Shown here in pieces: positions 42,210 to 52,887 of a stretch of DNA of 64,000 nucleotides. How positions within the stretch are numbered: the first letter of the stretch is position 1; each line of letters begins with the position of its first letter. The notes beneath the pieces are model-generated. The model was not told the origin of the DNA. It was given only the letters and a program-made list of their open reading frames with translations, and searched no databases. The stretch is from Mesostigma viride. Taxonomy: Eukaryota; Streptophyta; Mesostigmatophyceae; Mesostigmatales; Mesostigmataceae. A program made the position numbers and the translations under genes. The DNA is taken from positions 1,744,086 through 1,808,085 of the forward strand of contig RPFO01000645.1 in NCBI GenBank assembly GCA_009746045.1. The letters run 5' to 3'.

Positions 42210-43481
42210 TCAGCTCAAGAACACGCCCCCCCCCGCATCGTACAGAACCAGGTCGCCGGCGTGCACGGTGACAGGAGCCCCGAAGTCAACGCGCAGGCGG
42301 GCGGCTTGCGCTGGGGTGACCGCCGTAGTCAAGCGCCCGTGGGCCTGCGCAACAAGGCCGGCCGAGCCGGGCCCGGCAGAGGCAAGAAACGTGTGCAGCT
42401 GAGGGCGATCGAGCAAGGCGTGGTCGGTGGCCCCCCCAGCGAGATATGTCGCACGGGCGGCCTGCTGGGCCTGCACGGCAAGCCCTGTAGCAAAGAGCAC
42501 CACCGCCTGCGCCACTTGAGCGTCCAGATTCAGGAGCCATTCTTGGCGCACCGCGGGCAGGTGCCAAGGCAGGCGGCCGCCGGCATGGTAGTCCTCGAGG
42601 ACAAACCCCCAAAGCGTGGAGGCAAGGACAGGGGGGGAGGCTGCCTGCAGCATGTGCCGGACACGAACCACAAGGGCACTAAATTCAGGGGGCCGTGGGA
42701 GCGTAGGAAACGCCGCGTGCAAGCCGACAGCGTCCAACAGCAAGGGGCAATACAGCCAAGAGAACGTGGCGTGCCGGAGCGCGCTGACGCCCGCAATGTT
42801 GGTGGGGGGCCAAACGGAGAAGTCGTGGGACCCAAGCGCGGCCGACCAGGGGCCCACCACAGGAGTCGCCGCAGGGTGTCCCACAGCCTCAGGGAGGAGA
42901 GCCGCCAGGGACCCCTCAAGCACAGGAGGACGCAGGTCAGTGGCCACCGCCGTGCTGGCCGGAGGTGGATCCCCAGAGCTAGGCGGGGCAGGGCCAGGGG
43001 ACCCCGCGGAGGGGCCGGACGTGACGGCGCGGGGAGAGCGGGAGCACGGTGTGGAACCCTCCACGAGGGCCGCAAGGCCCAGGAGAGGGTCCAGCGAGGG
43101 GCTGCGGGAGGGGGCGCGGGCCGAATGGGATCCCGGGGTCGACACGGCCGCGCGTCGGGAGCCTAGGGACGGCCGAGGCGGGGCCACGCAATGAGGGCAC
43201 GCCCAAGGACCCGGGGGAGGCAGCCGGAAGAGGGGCGGGACCAAGCAGCGCGTGTGCCAGCCGCATTGGCACGAATCACACACAAGGAGACGGGGGGCAT
43301 CCTCACCACTGTGGCAGACCTCGCACACAAGCGAGAGTGGCACAGGGGCGCCACGACCGCCGTCGTCCAGGTCGCCCATCTCCTGCAGGTGCGCCGCGAT
43401 GCGTAAGGACCGACGCGGCGCAGGTGCGCCGCTAGGCAGCGCATCCCGCGCCCGGGAGGTGCGTCGTCGTGAAGGAGGCAT
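42210..43481 (-). CDS. Family 1 ORF1 (copy B): PHD-finger protein
   Basis: 423 residues from ATG 43481, with the same PHD finger and lengths as copy A. The run of nine G before the stop (nine C on the plus strand at 42226-42234) is kept, and the -1 frame again leads into ORF2. Differences from copy A are a few substitutions. Confidence 0.82.
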   Translation of the reverse strand: MPPSRRRTSRARDALPSGAPAPRRSLRIAAHLQEMGDLDDGGRGAPVPLSLVCEVCHSGEDAPRLLVCDSCQCGWHTRCLVPPLFRLPPPGPWACPHCVAPPRPSLGSRRAAVSTPGSHSARAPSRSPSLDPLLGLAALVEGSTPCSRSPRAVTSGPSAGSPGPAPPSSGDPPPASTAVATDLRPPVLEGSLAALLPEAVGHPAATPVVGPWSAALGSHDFSVWPPTNIAGVSALRHATFSWLYCPLLLDAVGLHAAFPTLPRPPEFSALVVRVRHMLQAASPPVLASTLWGFVLEDYHAGGRLPWHLPAVRQEWLLNLDAQVAQAVVLFATGLAVQAQQAARATYLAGGATDHALLDRPQLHTFLASAGPGSAGLVAQAHGRLTTAVTPAQAARLRVDFGAPVTVHAGDLVLYDAGGGVFLS

Positions 43482-43721
43482 GGGGAAGGTGCGTAAAACA
43501 ACGGAACCGGAAGCGCGGGGGGAAGAGCGAGATGCGGACGCGGGGGGTTTGGGGGGCGTGCCCCCCAAGCGGGGGGTTTGGGGGGCGGCAGCCCCCCAAC
43601 GCGGGGCGGCCGCGGTGCCGCACCTCGGCGCAGGTTTTTTCAGCTGTGCATGAAGAAAAAAACGTGTCTCAATCCAGGAACCCCCGTCGGTTCATCATGT
43701 CAGCCTAGAAAACTGGAGCGG

Positions 43722-45548
43722 CCCATATACATCCTAGGCTACTTCCTGCAAGGGTGGGAATGTAAGCGACCCTTGCTCTAGGTGCACCAGGGCACCTGCA
43801 CCCTCATAATCTTCACACTATGCCCAGCTAAGGGGGAGTATGTTATGTGGGGGAAGATCATCATGGCTATACAAGAGCTAGGGCATGGCTTCTCGACAGA
43901 GAGCATCTCTCTGCATGGCATAGCATGGCTAAATTCTTAATGCAACATCCATGGGGGTCCCATTATTATAGGCATGGCTTGGCTAAGTTCTGAAGGCAAC
44001 ATCCATGGGGGCCATTGTGGGCGCACATGCGCGTGGGCCACATGCTAGGCTAAGCCTTACTAATCTACACTAATGGTATATTTATTCCTAGTCTGAGGTG
44101 GCAGGAGGGGGCTGCCAGGGCTTGTGGTCAACGTGGATGACCGCCCCCCTCCAGTATACCGGCTTCCCCCTTGCGCTCTGCCGGAGCTGAAGGTAGGTCG
44201 GCCATAACTCGCGTCGCCGCTGTTGCTGGGCCAGGGTCAAGTCGTCGTCCAGCGTGAAGCGAGTCTCCGAGAGCTTCTTGCGGCATTTAAGGAACGCCAG
44301 CTTGTCCGCCATGTACTTAAAGGTGAGGAGCACGGGTGCCGGGCCAGCCTTCGATCCCCGCGCGCGGGGGAGGCGGACAGCCGACATGTCCAGCTCACCA
44401 GTGAGTAACATGGGGGCAAGAATGGCGCGCTTAAATGCCTCAAGAAGGCTCGTGGAGGTCTCACCTGCCGGCTGGTCGAAGTGCTTGACGATGACATTGT
44501 GGCTGCGCCGGGCGATGTCGGCTTCCTCGATCGCGAAGGTCGAGGGCTTGTTGCTTGAGTTGTGCCGAGATGGTGGAGGTGGTGGCTGGAGGTGGTATAT
44601 GATGCTTAAGCAAGTCCGCCCAGGTGCATGGAGGGAACATATTCACTGGCCGGGCCAGCAGGTGCCGGCTGGGCAGCGATTTCCTGCACCGCTTGGGCGG
44701 TGAGGCCGGCGGTGTCATGCATGCAAGCTCTCGAGGGCGGTGGCGGTGGCTTGAAGGCGTTGGTCGAGGTCGATGAGCTGGGCTTTGATGTCGGCAGTGA
44801 AGGCGGAAACGGCGGTGGAGGTGGAGGCGGCGGCGGTGGAAATGTGAGGAAGTTCAGCAGTCAGCGTGCCGCGGATTGCTGAAATGTCGGCAGCAAGGGG
44901 GGTCACGTGCTGCTGGAAGGCTTCCGTCAGGATGGAACGGAGGGTGGGGGCGGAGATGGATGGAGCCCAGATCTCGCCGTCAGAGCGCTGGAGAAGGGAG
45001 TTGAGGATGGCGTGCTGGAGACGGGGGCGTGGGGAGCCGAAAACCATGCTGACGTTGTGCCAGCGGTTGCCGTCAGCGCAGAGGAGGCGGCTGGTGGCGT
45101 GGAGATGGAGGCACAGGTCGTAAAGCGAGGCGTAGTCCCCATAGAAGATGCAGTGCATAGCACGATCCGGGGACATGTTGGTCCAGTCGTGATCATCGAC
45201 CTGGAAAGGTTGGAGCCGAAAGCGCGGTTCTGAGGGGTGTGAAGACCCTCCTGTTTGGTCGGCAGGGCGGGCGCGTTTAGGGTCAGGCGATGCCGATGGC
45301 GAGGCATTGAGCCCGGGAGGGTTCGAGGCGAGCACCAGTGCGCGACTAGTGTCACCGCTGCCGTCCGGATCTGGCGAGGCTGCAGCCGCAGCTGCCGCAT
45401 TTTCATGGGCGAGCGCATCCGCCAAACTGCGTTGCGTCGACAGGCGTTTGCTCGTCATATATTGCGTTTTAGATTCGGAAAATTATATCAGCATGTGCGT
45501 CTTAGAAAGACCAAGCGATAGTGATATTCACGGCTAAATTCGGTGCTC
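43722..45548 (-). mobile_element. ORF1-only non-LTR element (family 4), copy 2
   Basis: The 5' end at 45548 (GAGCACCGAATTTAGCCGTG) and the leader match copy 1 at 9669. ORF1 is followed by 3' UTR with the shared block near 43735-43800. The 3' tail is cut at 43722 by family 1 copy B. Again there is no reverse transcriptase ORF between ORF1 and the 3' UTR. Confidence 0.77.
44088..45458 (-). pseudogene. L1-type ORF1-like protein (copy 2), broken frames
   Basis: It starts at ATG 45458 (MTSKRLSTQRSLADALAHEN). The Ala/Ser-rich N-terminus and the middle part with helical repeats (SILTEAFQQHVTPLAADI) lie in one frame to about 44715. The RRM-like and C-terminal parts (VLLTFKYMADKLAFLKCRKK, ELWPTYLQLR, GKPVYWRGAVIHVD) follow in other frames. 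The final block, ending in Trp-Arg-Gly and a basic tail, is typical of L1 ORF1 C-terminal domains. Confidence 0.72.
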
Positions 45549-45569
45549 AAACGTGAATTAAGTTATGAG

Positions 45570-45802
45570 CTCCGACAGCCATGGCTACCTCGTGGCTCGT
45601 GGCTCGTGGCTCGTGGCTCGTGGCTCGTGGCTCGTGGGATACAACGACAAACAACAATAACAAGGGATACCACGACAAAATAACTACAACTAGCCGGCAT
45701 GGGACACTCCACACCGCGGAATGAAGTAAAACAGCCTAATAACCATGCTGCGCCGCATGCAAAGTCAGCCCGCGTGCGGCGGAGCAAGATGTCAGCCATT
45801 AA
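45570..45802 (-). pseudogene. Family 2-like 3' fragment
   Basis: It encodes MADILLRRTRADFA, the C-terminal end of the family 2 polyprotein, plus 3' UTR. A 7-bp repeat (CTCGTGG) with about six copies lies at 45592-45636. It is cut at 45802 by the tail of the next element. Confidence 0.7.
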
Positions 45803-46543
45803 ATTCAATTAAATTCAATTAAATATATAACATGACTCCGTCGGGAGCTTCATGTAGTGCTCACATATTCCTTGCTGGATGGGTGGAGGTGGGCGAAGCC
45901 GCGTAATCGAACTAACCTAACTCTAAGCTATCTAGTCTAGAAAATCCTAACTATATGTACACTACTGAGCAAAAGCGGTGGCGATGTCAGCCATAGCCCG
46001 GGTAAGCGCTACCGAAAGGCGTTGGCGCCAGTATGACGTCCAGGTCCGCGCCGACCAATTAGGGGCCCGCTGGCCTAGCTCCAGGTCCAGGCGGTCCTCC
46101 CGGTTACTAGCCCAGCCGGTAGCACTCCTTACAGAAGCCGGCGGTCAGGGTCCCCATGGCCCCGAACTCCTCCAAGACAAAGGGCACCACCCGGTGGTGC
46201 CCGACGTCGCCATATGCGCCGTGAGCTCAAGTGGCCCGCTCAGCCGGCCCGATCCGCCGTGTAGCCCGCCGCCTGGGATGCATAACCACAAGAGCCAGGG
46301 CGGGGCAAGCCACAGAAACGTCAATGAGCAAGTGCCGGCCACCTCCCTCAAAGTCCAAAACCACGATGTCAGGTCGGTGGTTGGGGGAGTAGAAAGCCGC
46401 GCCGTCCGCATCCTCAGACCGGATGTTTGCGTGGGGGAAAACGGACCGGACCACGGCAAGCACCACCGGACGTCAGGAGGACCCTGGGTGTTGAGGTCAT
46501 CAAAAAGAGCCATCCAATCCGCCGTGTGCAGAACGCAGTGTGC
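45803..46543 (-). pseudogene. Family 2-like element G with a LINE-type 3' UTR
   Basis: The coding part holds the endonuclease core ([20 protein letters not shown]), while about 28170-28425 of copy F has no counterpart here because of an internal deletion. Its 3' UTR (45803-45965) does not match copies E or F. It matches the 3' UTR of the family 3 LINE at 57432-57547: hairpin, GCCGCGT-ATCGAACTA and GAAAATCCTAACT. Many 3-10-nt insertions containing AGCT, CTAG or AATT break the sequence. Confidence 0.72.
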
Positions 46544-46563
46544 GGTACTATGTATGCATGTAG

Positions 46564-47235
46564 CATTAATTAATGAAACTCGTGCTCCCGTTGGGGAGTC
46601 ACCGATCATTAACCCCGATGGATGGATGGATGGATGGATGGATGGATGGATGGATGGATGGATGGATGGATGGATGGATGGATGGATGGATGGATGGATG
46701 GATGGATGGATGGATGGATGGATGGATGGATGGATGGATGGATGGATGGATGGATGGATGGATGGATGGATGGATGGATGGATGGATGGATGGATGGATG
46801 GATGGATGGATGGATGGATGGATGGATGGATGGATGGATGGATGGATGGATGGATGGATGGATGGATGGATGGATGGATGGATGGATGGATGGATGGATG
46901 GATGGATGGATGGATGGATGGATGGATGGATGGATGGATGGATGGATGGATGGATGGATGGATGGATGGATGGATGGATGGATGGATGGATGGATGGATG
47001 GATGGATGGATGGATGGATGGATGGATGGATGGATGGATGGATGGATGGATGGATGGATGGATGGATGGATGGATGGATGGATGGATGGATGGATGGATG
47101 GATGGATGGATGGATGGATGGATGGATGGATGGATGGATGGATGGATGGATGGATGGATGGATGGATGGGGACACGCAATCCTACCGGTTTAATCTATCT
47201 ACAACATCAAGCCAACTCTATTATATCTAAGCTCT
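46564..47235 (-). mobile_element. Family 3 LINE 3' UTR fragment with expanded tetranucleotide
   Basis: Read on the minus strand, GATAGATTAAACCGGTAGGA leads into (ATCC)n, then CGGGGTTAATG, the hairpin CTCCCCAACGGGAG and a TTAATTA tail. The order is the same as in copy 1 (9560-9668), where the array has only four units. No coding sequence is left. Confidence 0.82.
46617..47168. repeat. (GGAT)n microsatellite, about 138 perfect units
   Basis: A 552-bp uninterrupted tetranucleotide run. The Met-Asp-Gly-Trp and Ser-Ile-His-Pro frames through it are not genes. Confidence 0.97.
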
Positions 47236-47418
47236 TGACCCTAGGGGTCCCATGTAGCATACTAGCATGCACTAGCTTTTCGCACTGCCACAAGTACGTG
47301 TGCAGCCCACATGCTGCGGAAGCTAGCTCTAGGTCTCCGCATCATGGTGCGGGCAGACCTTCCGGTGGGCAATACAACAATAGGTATATAGGTTGACGCA
47401 TAGCAGATGGAAGCACTT

Positions 47419-47459
47419 CGGTGCTCCGTGACTCCCCACAGGAGCACGAGTTTAATTAA
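47419..47459 (+). other. Retroelement 3' tail (hairpin and TTAATTAA)
   Basis: GTGCTCCGTGACTCCCCACA, GGAGCACGAG and TTTAATTAA match the family 3 tail in plus orientation. The upstream 180 bp are not recognised as coding. Confidence 0.6.
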
Positions 47460-47469
47460 CCCATGGGTT

Positions 47470-49851
47470 ATATAATTAATAAATAGCATATGGGTGAGCT
47501 AGGCGGGCTGAAGACGCAGGCTAAGGCGCAAGCTGACATCTGGCCACAAGGAGCACAACAGCTGATCTAAGTTGATATGATGCTGAGCTAATTAATGTCA
47601 TTCCATTGTACATGCTATCATGCGTAAGCTGTCCCATTTCAATTGGCCCCACATAGACAACTTGCTTGAATGCTCTATCCCGGGGGAGCCCGGGGGGCCG
47701 TTCCACGGTTCGTTGTTGACATACAGGTCTCTGGCACCCCGCGAGTGAACCTGGGGCTTCTCGGGGCTGGTCTTGTGGTGGATGTAGTCGGGACACTGGT
47801 CGTGGCCCTGCCCTTGTACGCCAGCGTCACGATGGGCACCTGCCTCCGGAAGAGCCGCAGAAAAAAGTTGTCCATCCTATGGCTGCCTATCTTGGCTCTT
47901 GCTCTAGTGTCTACCTGGTGCTGCGTGTGTGGCATGCACTGGCCAGGACAAGGAGCTGTTACCAGCAACCTTGCCATGCACCTACATGCGCCCAAGCAGC
48001 TAGAGTGCTCCCTTGAACCGACCGATGCAGATGCACAGATGCATAGATGCATAGACGCGGCACGGTGGATGGGGGCTGTCGGATGGGGGAGGAGTTGTCC
48101 GCAACGAGGGGAGACGGGGGTCGGGGTAAGGGTGGCGCTAGCCACCGGCTGTGGCGGGGGAGGCCCAGTGTCACAGCGCACTGGTGGCAGAAGCATGCAG
48201 AGTGGGCAGGTCGGAGGACCGATGGATGAGCAACAGCATACGCTTGAAATCTATGTGTGCTTATGCTTGTGAGTGGCCTGCTACCGTGTGCCGGGTAATC
48301 ACATGGATGGATAGATGGGTGGTGAGGTGGCTGGGTGGATTCGCACTGCCAAAAGCTCCTTACAAGTTGCTTTCCAAATACAACCGCCCATCTCACCTCC
48401 GTATTTTCCATGCTACTGAGCTGCAATGCCGTTTCAAAGCAGAAATCCCTAGTGCACAGATCACCTTGAATCGTGGGACACAGTGACGGTATCACCGAAA
48501 TTGTTCCTGCCATGGGTACCATACCTGCCGTCTCTCGCAAGCTTTGCTGCCACGGCAAAGGAAAACCGGGCGATGACCTGGTCAGCTCGCATTCAAGATT
48601 TCTGGTTCCCGGAATGGATGGCTCTTTGGGGTCTGCCTGGGGCGGGGAAGAGGCTAAAAATTGCGAGACACCCAATCCATGTAGCTGTCAGGCCTCCTGG
48701 ACTCGCACCTGCAAAGCCTTCATAATGATCGTAATTCCCATAGCACTCCTACGCACGTCAGTCCTTATCCAGCCCTTCATGAAGGACGTGTTCGGCTTTC
48801 ACACTCGACGCAAGTGCCTACAGTGCTTGATTTGGTAGTCGAAAAGCTGTATCGAGGAGACTAATGACGTAGAAAACGATCTGCACGAACCGCACAGGGA
48901 AGCGGGAAAAAAAAAAAAAGAAAAAAAAGATCAGCACTGCACAGATACAGCCGAAACGCTGGACGGTATAAAGGCACAATTCACTAAATTTACCTAATAG
49001 TGGCGAATCGGGCCTCGCAGACTGCCCAAACTCTAAAGGTAAATAAAGTAGGACCAACTTGCTATCTAAAGGTCCCACTGGGCGAAAGACGCTTGTGCGG
49101 GTTTCGTTAACTTTCTACATAGGAAACCTTTTGGATCAAAGAAAATAAACCCATTTACACGAGGATTTACATTGAACGAAACATGTGGTGCGGGCTAACC
49201 CTCGGCTAATAGCAAAACCTATTTTCCCGGGAAAACATTTGGTGGTGGCCAACATGCAGTTTGATTTTATTGAGTTCACTTTACTTTTAAGTGGTGCCCC
49301 CAACCGGCCCAACATCTTTCAACTTTCAATTCTTACACCCATGTATTAAACTCTGCACACCCCATGGCCATTGCAGGCAGGTTTGACTTTTAGGGACGAC
49401 GTTTCGGCAATCCGACAGCGCGCGGGGGAATCTTGCTCCACGTGTCACATTATTGGCGGTTTGGAGGGTCTTGGGACCGGATCAACGCGCGCTATCCAAG
49501 GTGGCAGCTTTGTTTAGTCGAATTAGAAGAGGGCGCCCCGAAGCGAGCTTAAAAGAAACATGCGATGCATGCCTGTAGTGTAACCTCGGCTTGCCTGAGG
49601 AACTGTTCCGCGCTCTCGACGCAGCATTACCCTCGCCTTCGGACTTATCTTTCCTCGTTACCGACGACATGACAGGCATACTATGGGCCACCCACCCTCG
49701 AAATACTGCATGGCTTACGGCTTATGCCGGCGCCTGCTATGCTTCCCTCGTTTATAAAGTCGCCCGCTCGCGAGCTCGTTAAGGTATAAGATGATGATTT
49801 TGTCTCGACAATGTCGTCGGCCTCGCCGTATGTACTGGCGACAAGCACGGT
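47470..49851. other. Intergenic, one weak exon candidate
   Basis: A G+C-rich island at about 47655-47890 is open on the minus strand without stops for about 80 codons in a frame containing RGARDLYVNNEPWNGPPG. I do not recognise a family or firm splice sites. The rest shows no supported gene. An A-rich run lies at 48908-48929. Confidence 0.3.
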
Positions 49852-49944
49852 ATGGCACGCCCTGACAAGGTATTTCCGTTCCATGGCCTTACCAGAGGTA
49901 ATCAATCGCGACGCTATTTTTCCTATGATCATCAAAGTATAAAT

Positions 49945-52816
49945 ATGAGAGGAGCACGTGCCATCGCGGCAAGATTTTGCTTAGGCTTTTTTGGCCTTTG
50001 CATGGTCGCGGCTTGGATTGCAGGCGTGCCGACGTCAGAGCTGCCTCCTAGTTATGCCGCTATCAGCAGGCGCAAGCTGTTATTGTCGCCCAATAGCACC
50101 CATCTCGCTATCTCATCTCAGTTGCTCACTTCCGCCCTTACGTCCAACCTAACCCACTTATCCCGGGACGCATCCTCCTGCCGGTGGCAGACGCGCGGTG
50201 GCAACGCCCGGTGGCCCCAGGAGGTTCCCCCGACCAGTAAAAGCCATGTCCTTTCGTCCATTGACGCTGCGGCAAGCGAACCAGATATCTGCGTCTTGGA
50301 TATCTCCAGCATGTTTAGAGACTATCCTGTGGTGACCAAGTATGCAGATGCCATCGGATTCGGCGACGGGGTCTGCAAAACTGCAGCGATTCGTCAGAAT
50401 GCGATCGAGTCAGGGGTGCCCCCCGGCGGGGCGGACTTCTTGGGCGGTATGTTCAGCAGATCCAGAGGTAGAGAATGCTTTTTCCTGCCAAAGTCTGCGT
50501 TTAATGGAGGATGTTCGTGCTGAGTCCCACCTGTTGGCGGGAGCTAGGAGAAAAGCTGCTGCTGCATTCTCATCCCACAAATGTAGAGCGACCCTGGCAC
50601 TTGCTTGGACTCATCGGAAAACCTCTCTGTGCATGTCTCTGTAGCGTGTCACTGTAGCACACCCCGGTAGCTTATCACCGTAGCATGACGCTGCAGCAAG
50701 ACACTATAGCATGATACTGTAGCATGTCATGGTGGAACATCCCTGTTGCATCCCACTGCATCATGCCCACTGTATCATCCATGTTTAGTGCACTTGTCGC
50801 GCCCGCACGGCGCCCCCGGCCGTGGCAATGGCCTACAAAGGCGCACAGCCCATGTTTCCCTCACCCGTTTCTTTGTTCCGACGTATGCACGTTCCAAGGC
50901 GGTTGCCTAGTCAGTACCCGCATGGCTGGTAGCCTACCATGCTGATGACATTGTGAGCTGTCCCTCCTTCCGTAGGCTAGAAAGAGGAGCAAGGCCCTCC
51001 GTGCTGGCGGTTTTCCCCGCTTCCTTTGGCACCCCGTCCGCCGCTCTGGGAAAGCTTTCCTTGTCATCACCTCCGCTACAGGTATGCACCAGGGTTGGCA
51101 CCATCATCTACAGGTACTACCCCTCAACACGGGTATCAGTACGATACTTAAACAGCAAAGAGACAACCAGCGCAGAACAATACTTATACATTTTTATACT
51201 ATATAATATAATAATGTAATTGTGGTAGTTCAGTGAGTGGTACTGCATTTAGTGGGGAGACAGGCCGTGTTGGCCCCATACCGGTATCGGCACGGGTTAC
51301 TGAGTAGACCGTTCATGTCAAATAGTGTGTGTAACTATATTTGCAAACTCACACTGATGTTTTTGTAACAGTACATGACATGGACGGGCACTTCCCGGAA
51401 CTTACTTTCCGGTACCCGTGCGGCCAAACTCGGTACCTGCGCCCACCCTAGTCTGCACTGGGCATGCACGCACCAGAGCTGAGATCCCACACAACAGGAT
51501 CTGGGCCGCAGTCGTTGGTGGTTGCGTGGCAGCTTGGGGCCGGCATGCGCCATGGCCTTGCAGCAGCACAGTGTGTAGGCTGGCTGCTGGTATCTGTCAC
51601 ATGTATTTGTGGCAATTGGCGTGCTTATTAATCAACAATTTAAATCGTGGCGATGGACTTGCCCTGGCCATGCACCAGCTGTCATGGGGCAACATGTTCT
51701 ATCGCAGGACGTCGGGTCAGTAGCTCGCGCTCCAGCGATGACGCCAACGTGGCGCCAATATCGTTGTATCACATCAACATGGCGGCAACATGCTCGCAGC
51801 TGGTGTCGCTCGCATGTCGCAACTTGCGACGGCACGCGATCATGCGGCATGCGGTCACGATTCACGTGCCATGACCTGCTTCTTGCGACCTGATGCATTC
51901 GCCCTCCAGGCAAGCATATCCGTTCCTGTCATTGAAAATGGTTGTTCCTTTAACACGCTGCTTCTTCCTTGTGGGTGGTGGCCATCGCTTGCTTCGAGCT
52001 GGACACCGTGCGTTGTGTGCATGCTTGTGTGCGGGGGGCTGGACGTGGGGGTGGAGGTGTCGGGGGCGGGGGGGGGAGGGGGCGGCATGTCCCAGGTCTG
52101 GCCACGGAATGTGAAGATGTTTGTCACGGCACCTGCAGGTGGTGCCAAACCTCGGAGGACAGCCCTTGCAAACGCAAAGCAGACTACGACCACTGCGGCG
52201 GTTGGCAAAGGTGCGGGTGGGCATTATCTGTGCCGGATCGCCGACACCCGAAGCCTTGCTCACCTCCATCCTTGCAGTATGGATATTTTTCTAGTTATGA
52301 TGTGTTTTTTTTCTGGGTAAAGGTCAGTACAGTGAGCTCGTGTGCAGTATACACCTCACCATGAGTCATGCCGTCTGGCAGTACTGCATGGCAGGAGCTT
52401 GCAACTGTTTGTAGTGCTTGCAAGCCATTTTTCACTTGTCTGCAGCAGGTCTGCACTTTCAAGGTTTCCTGGCCTGCTGCCTGATGTTACCTTACACAAA
52501 TTATAGTGGTGTACGATGTGACCTCATGCCAATACATTTTATGTTGCTAATAATGAATTCAAGTGTAAACAATCTTGGCTTCTGGATGGCTTGGGTTCCC
52601 CTCTTCTTGCGCACCGGTCAGAGTAGCGTGTTAGGTGTTACACAATCCTATCTACATGTCATACTGTATGTAAGCATCAAATATGAAAGATTTCCCTACC
52701 TACATCACACGTGACCTGTTTTGATGCTCGCTTAGCATGGCCAACGTGTGCCTGACCGCATGGGTGACCACCGCCAACAACAACAACAACAATAGCGACA
52801 GCAACAGCAACAGCGC

Positions 52817-52887
<71 letters not shown>

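Larger units (their letters stand above)
38059..43721 (-). mobile_element. Family 1 PHD/RING non-LTR retrotransposon, copy B
   Basis: 5663 bp, inverted relative to copy A and very similar along its whole length. It starts at 43721 with CCGCTCCAGTTTTC and ends at 38059 with an ATATATAT tail. It sits between family 2 copy F and the 3' UTR of a family 4 element. Copies A and B form an 5.6-kb inverted repeat separated by 10.5 kb. Confidence 0.9.

Noticed and set aside
46145-47396. Met-Asp-Gly-Trp and Ser-Ile-His-Pro repeat proteins
   Set aside because: Translations of the (GGAT)n array inside a LINE 3' UTR.
48473-48838. 121-codon plus-strand frame with a hydrophobic stretch
   Set aside because: No splice context, no recognised motif, and other frames are similarly open.
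49591-49782. Short frame just upstream of the GT61 gene
   Set aside because: Not in frame with the GT61 start, no motif. Probably promoter-side sequence.
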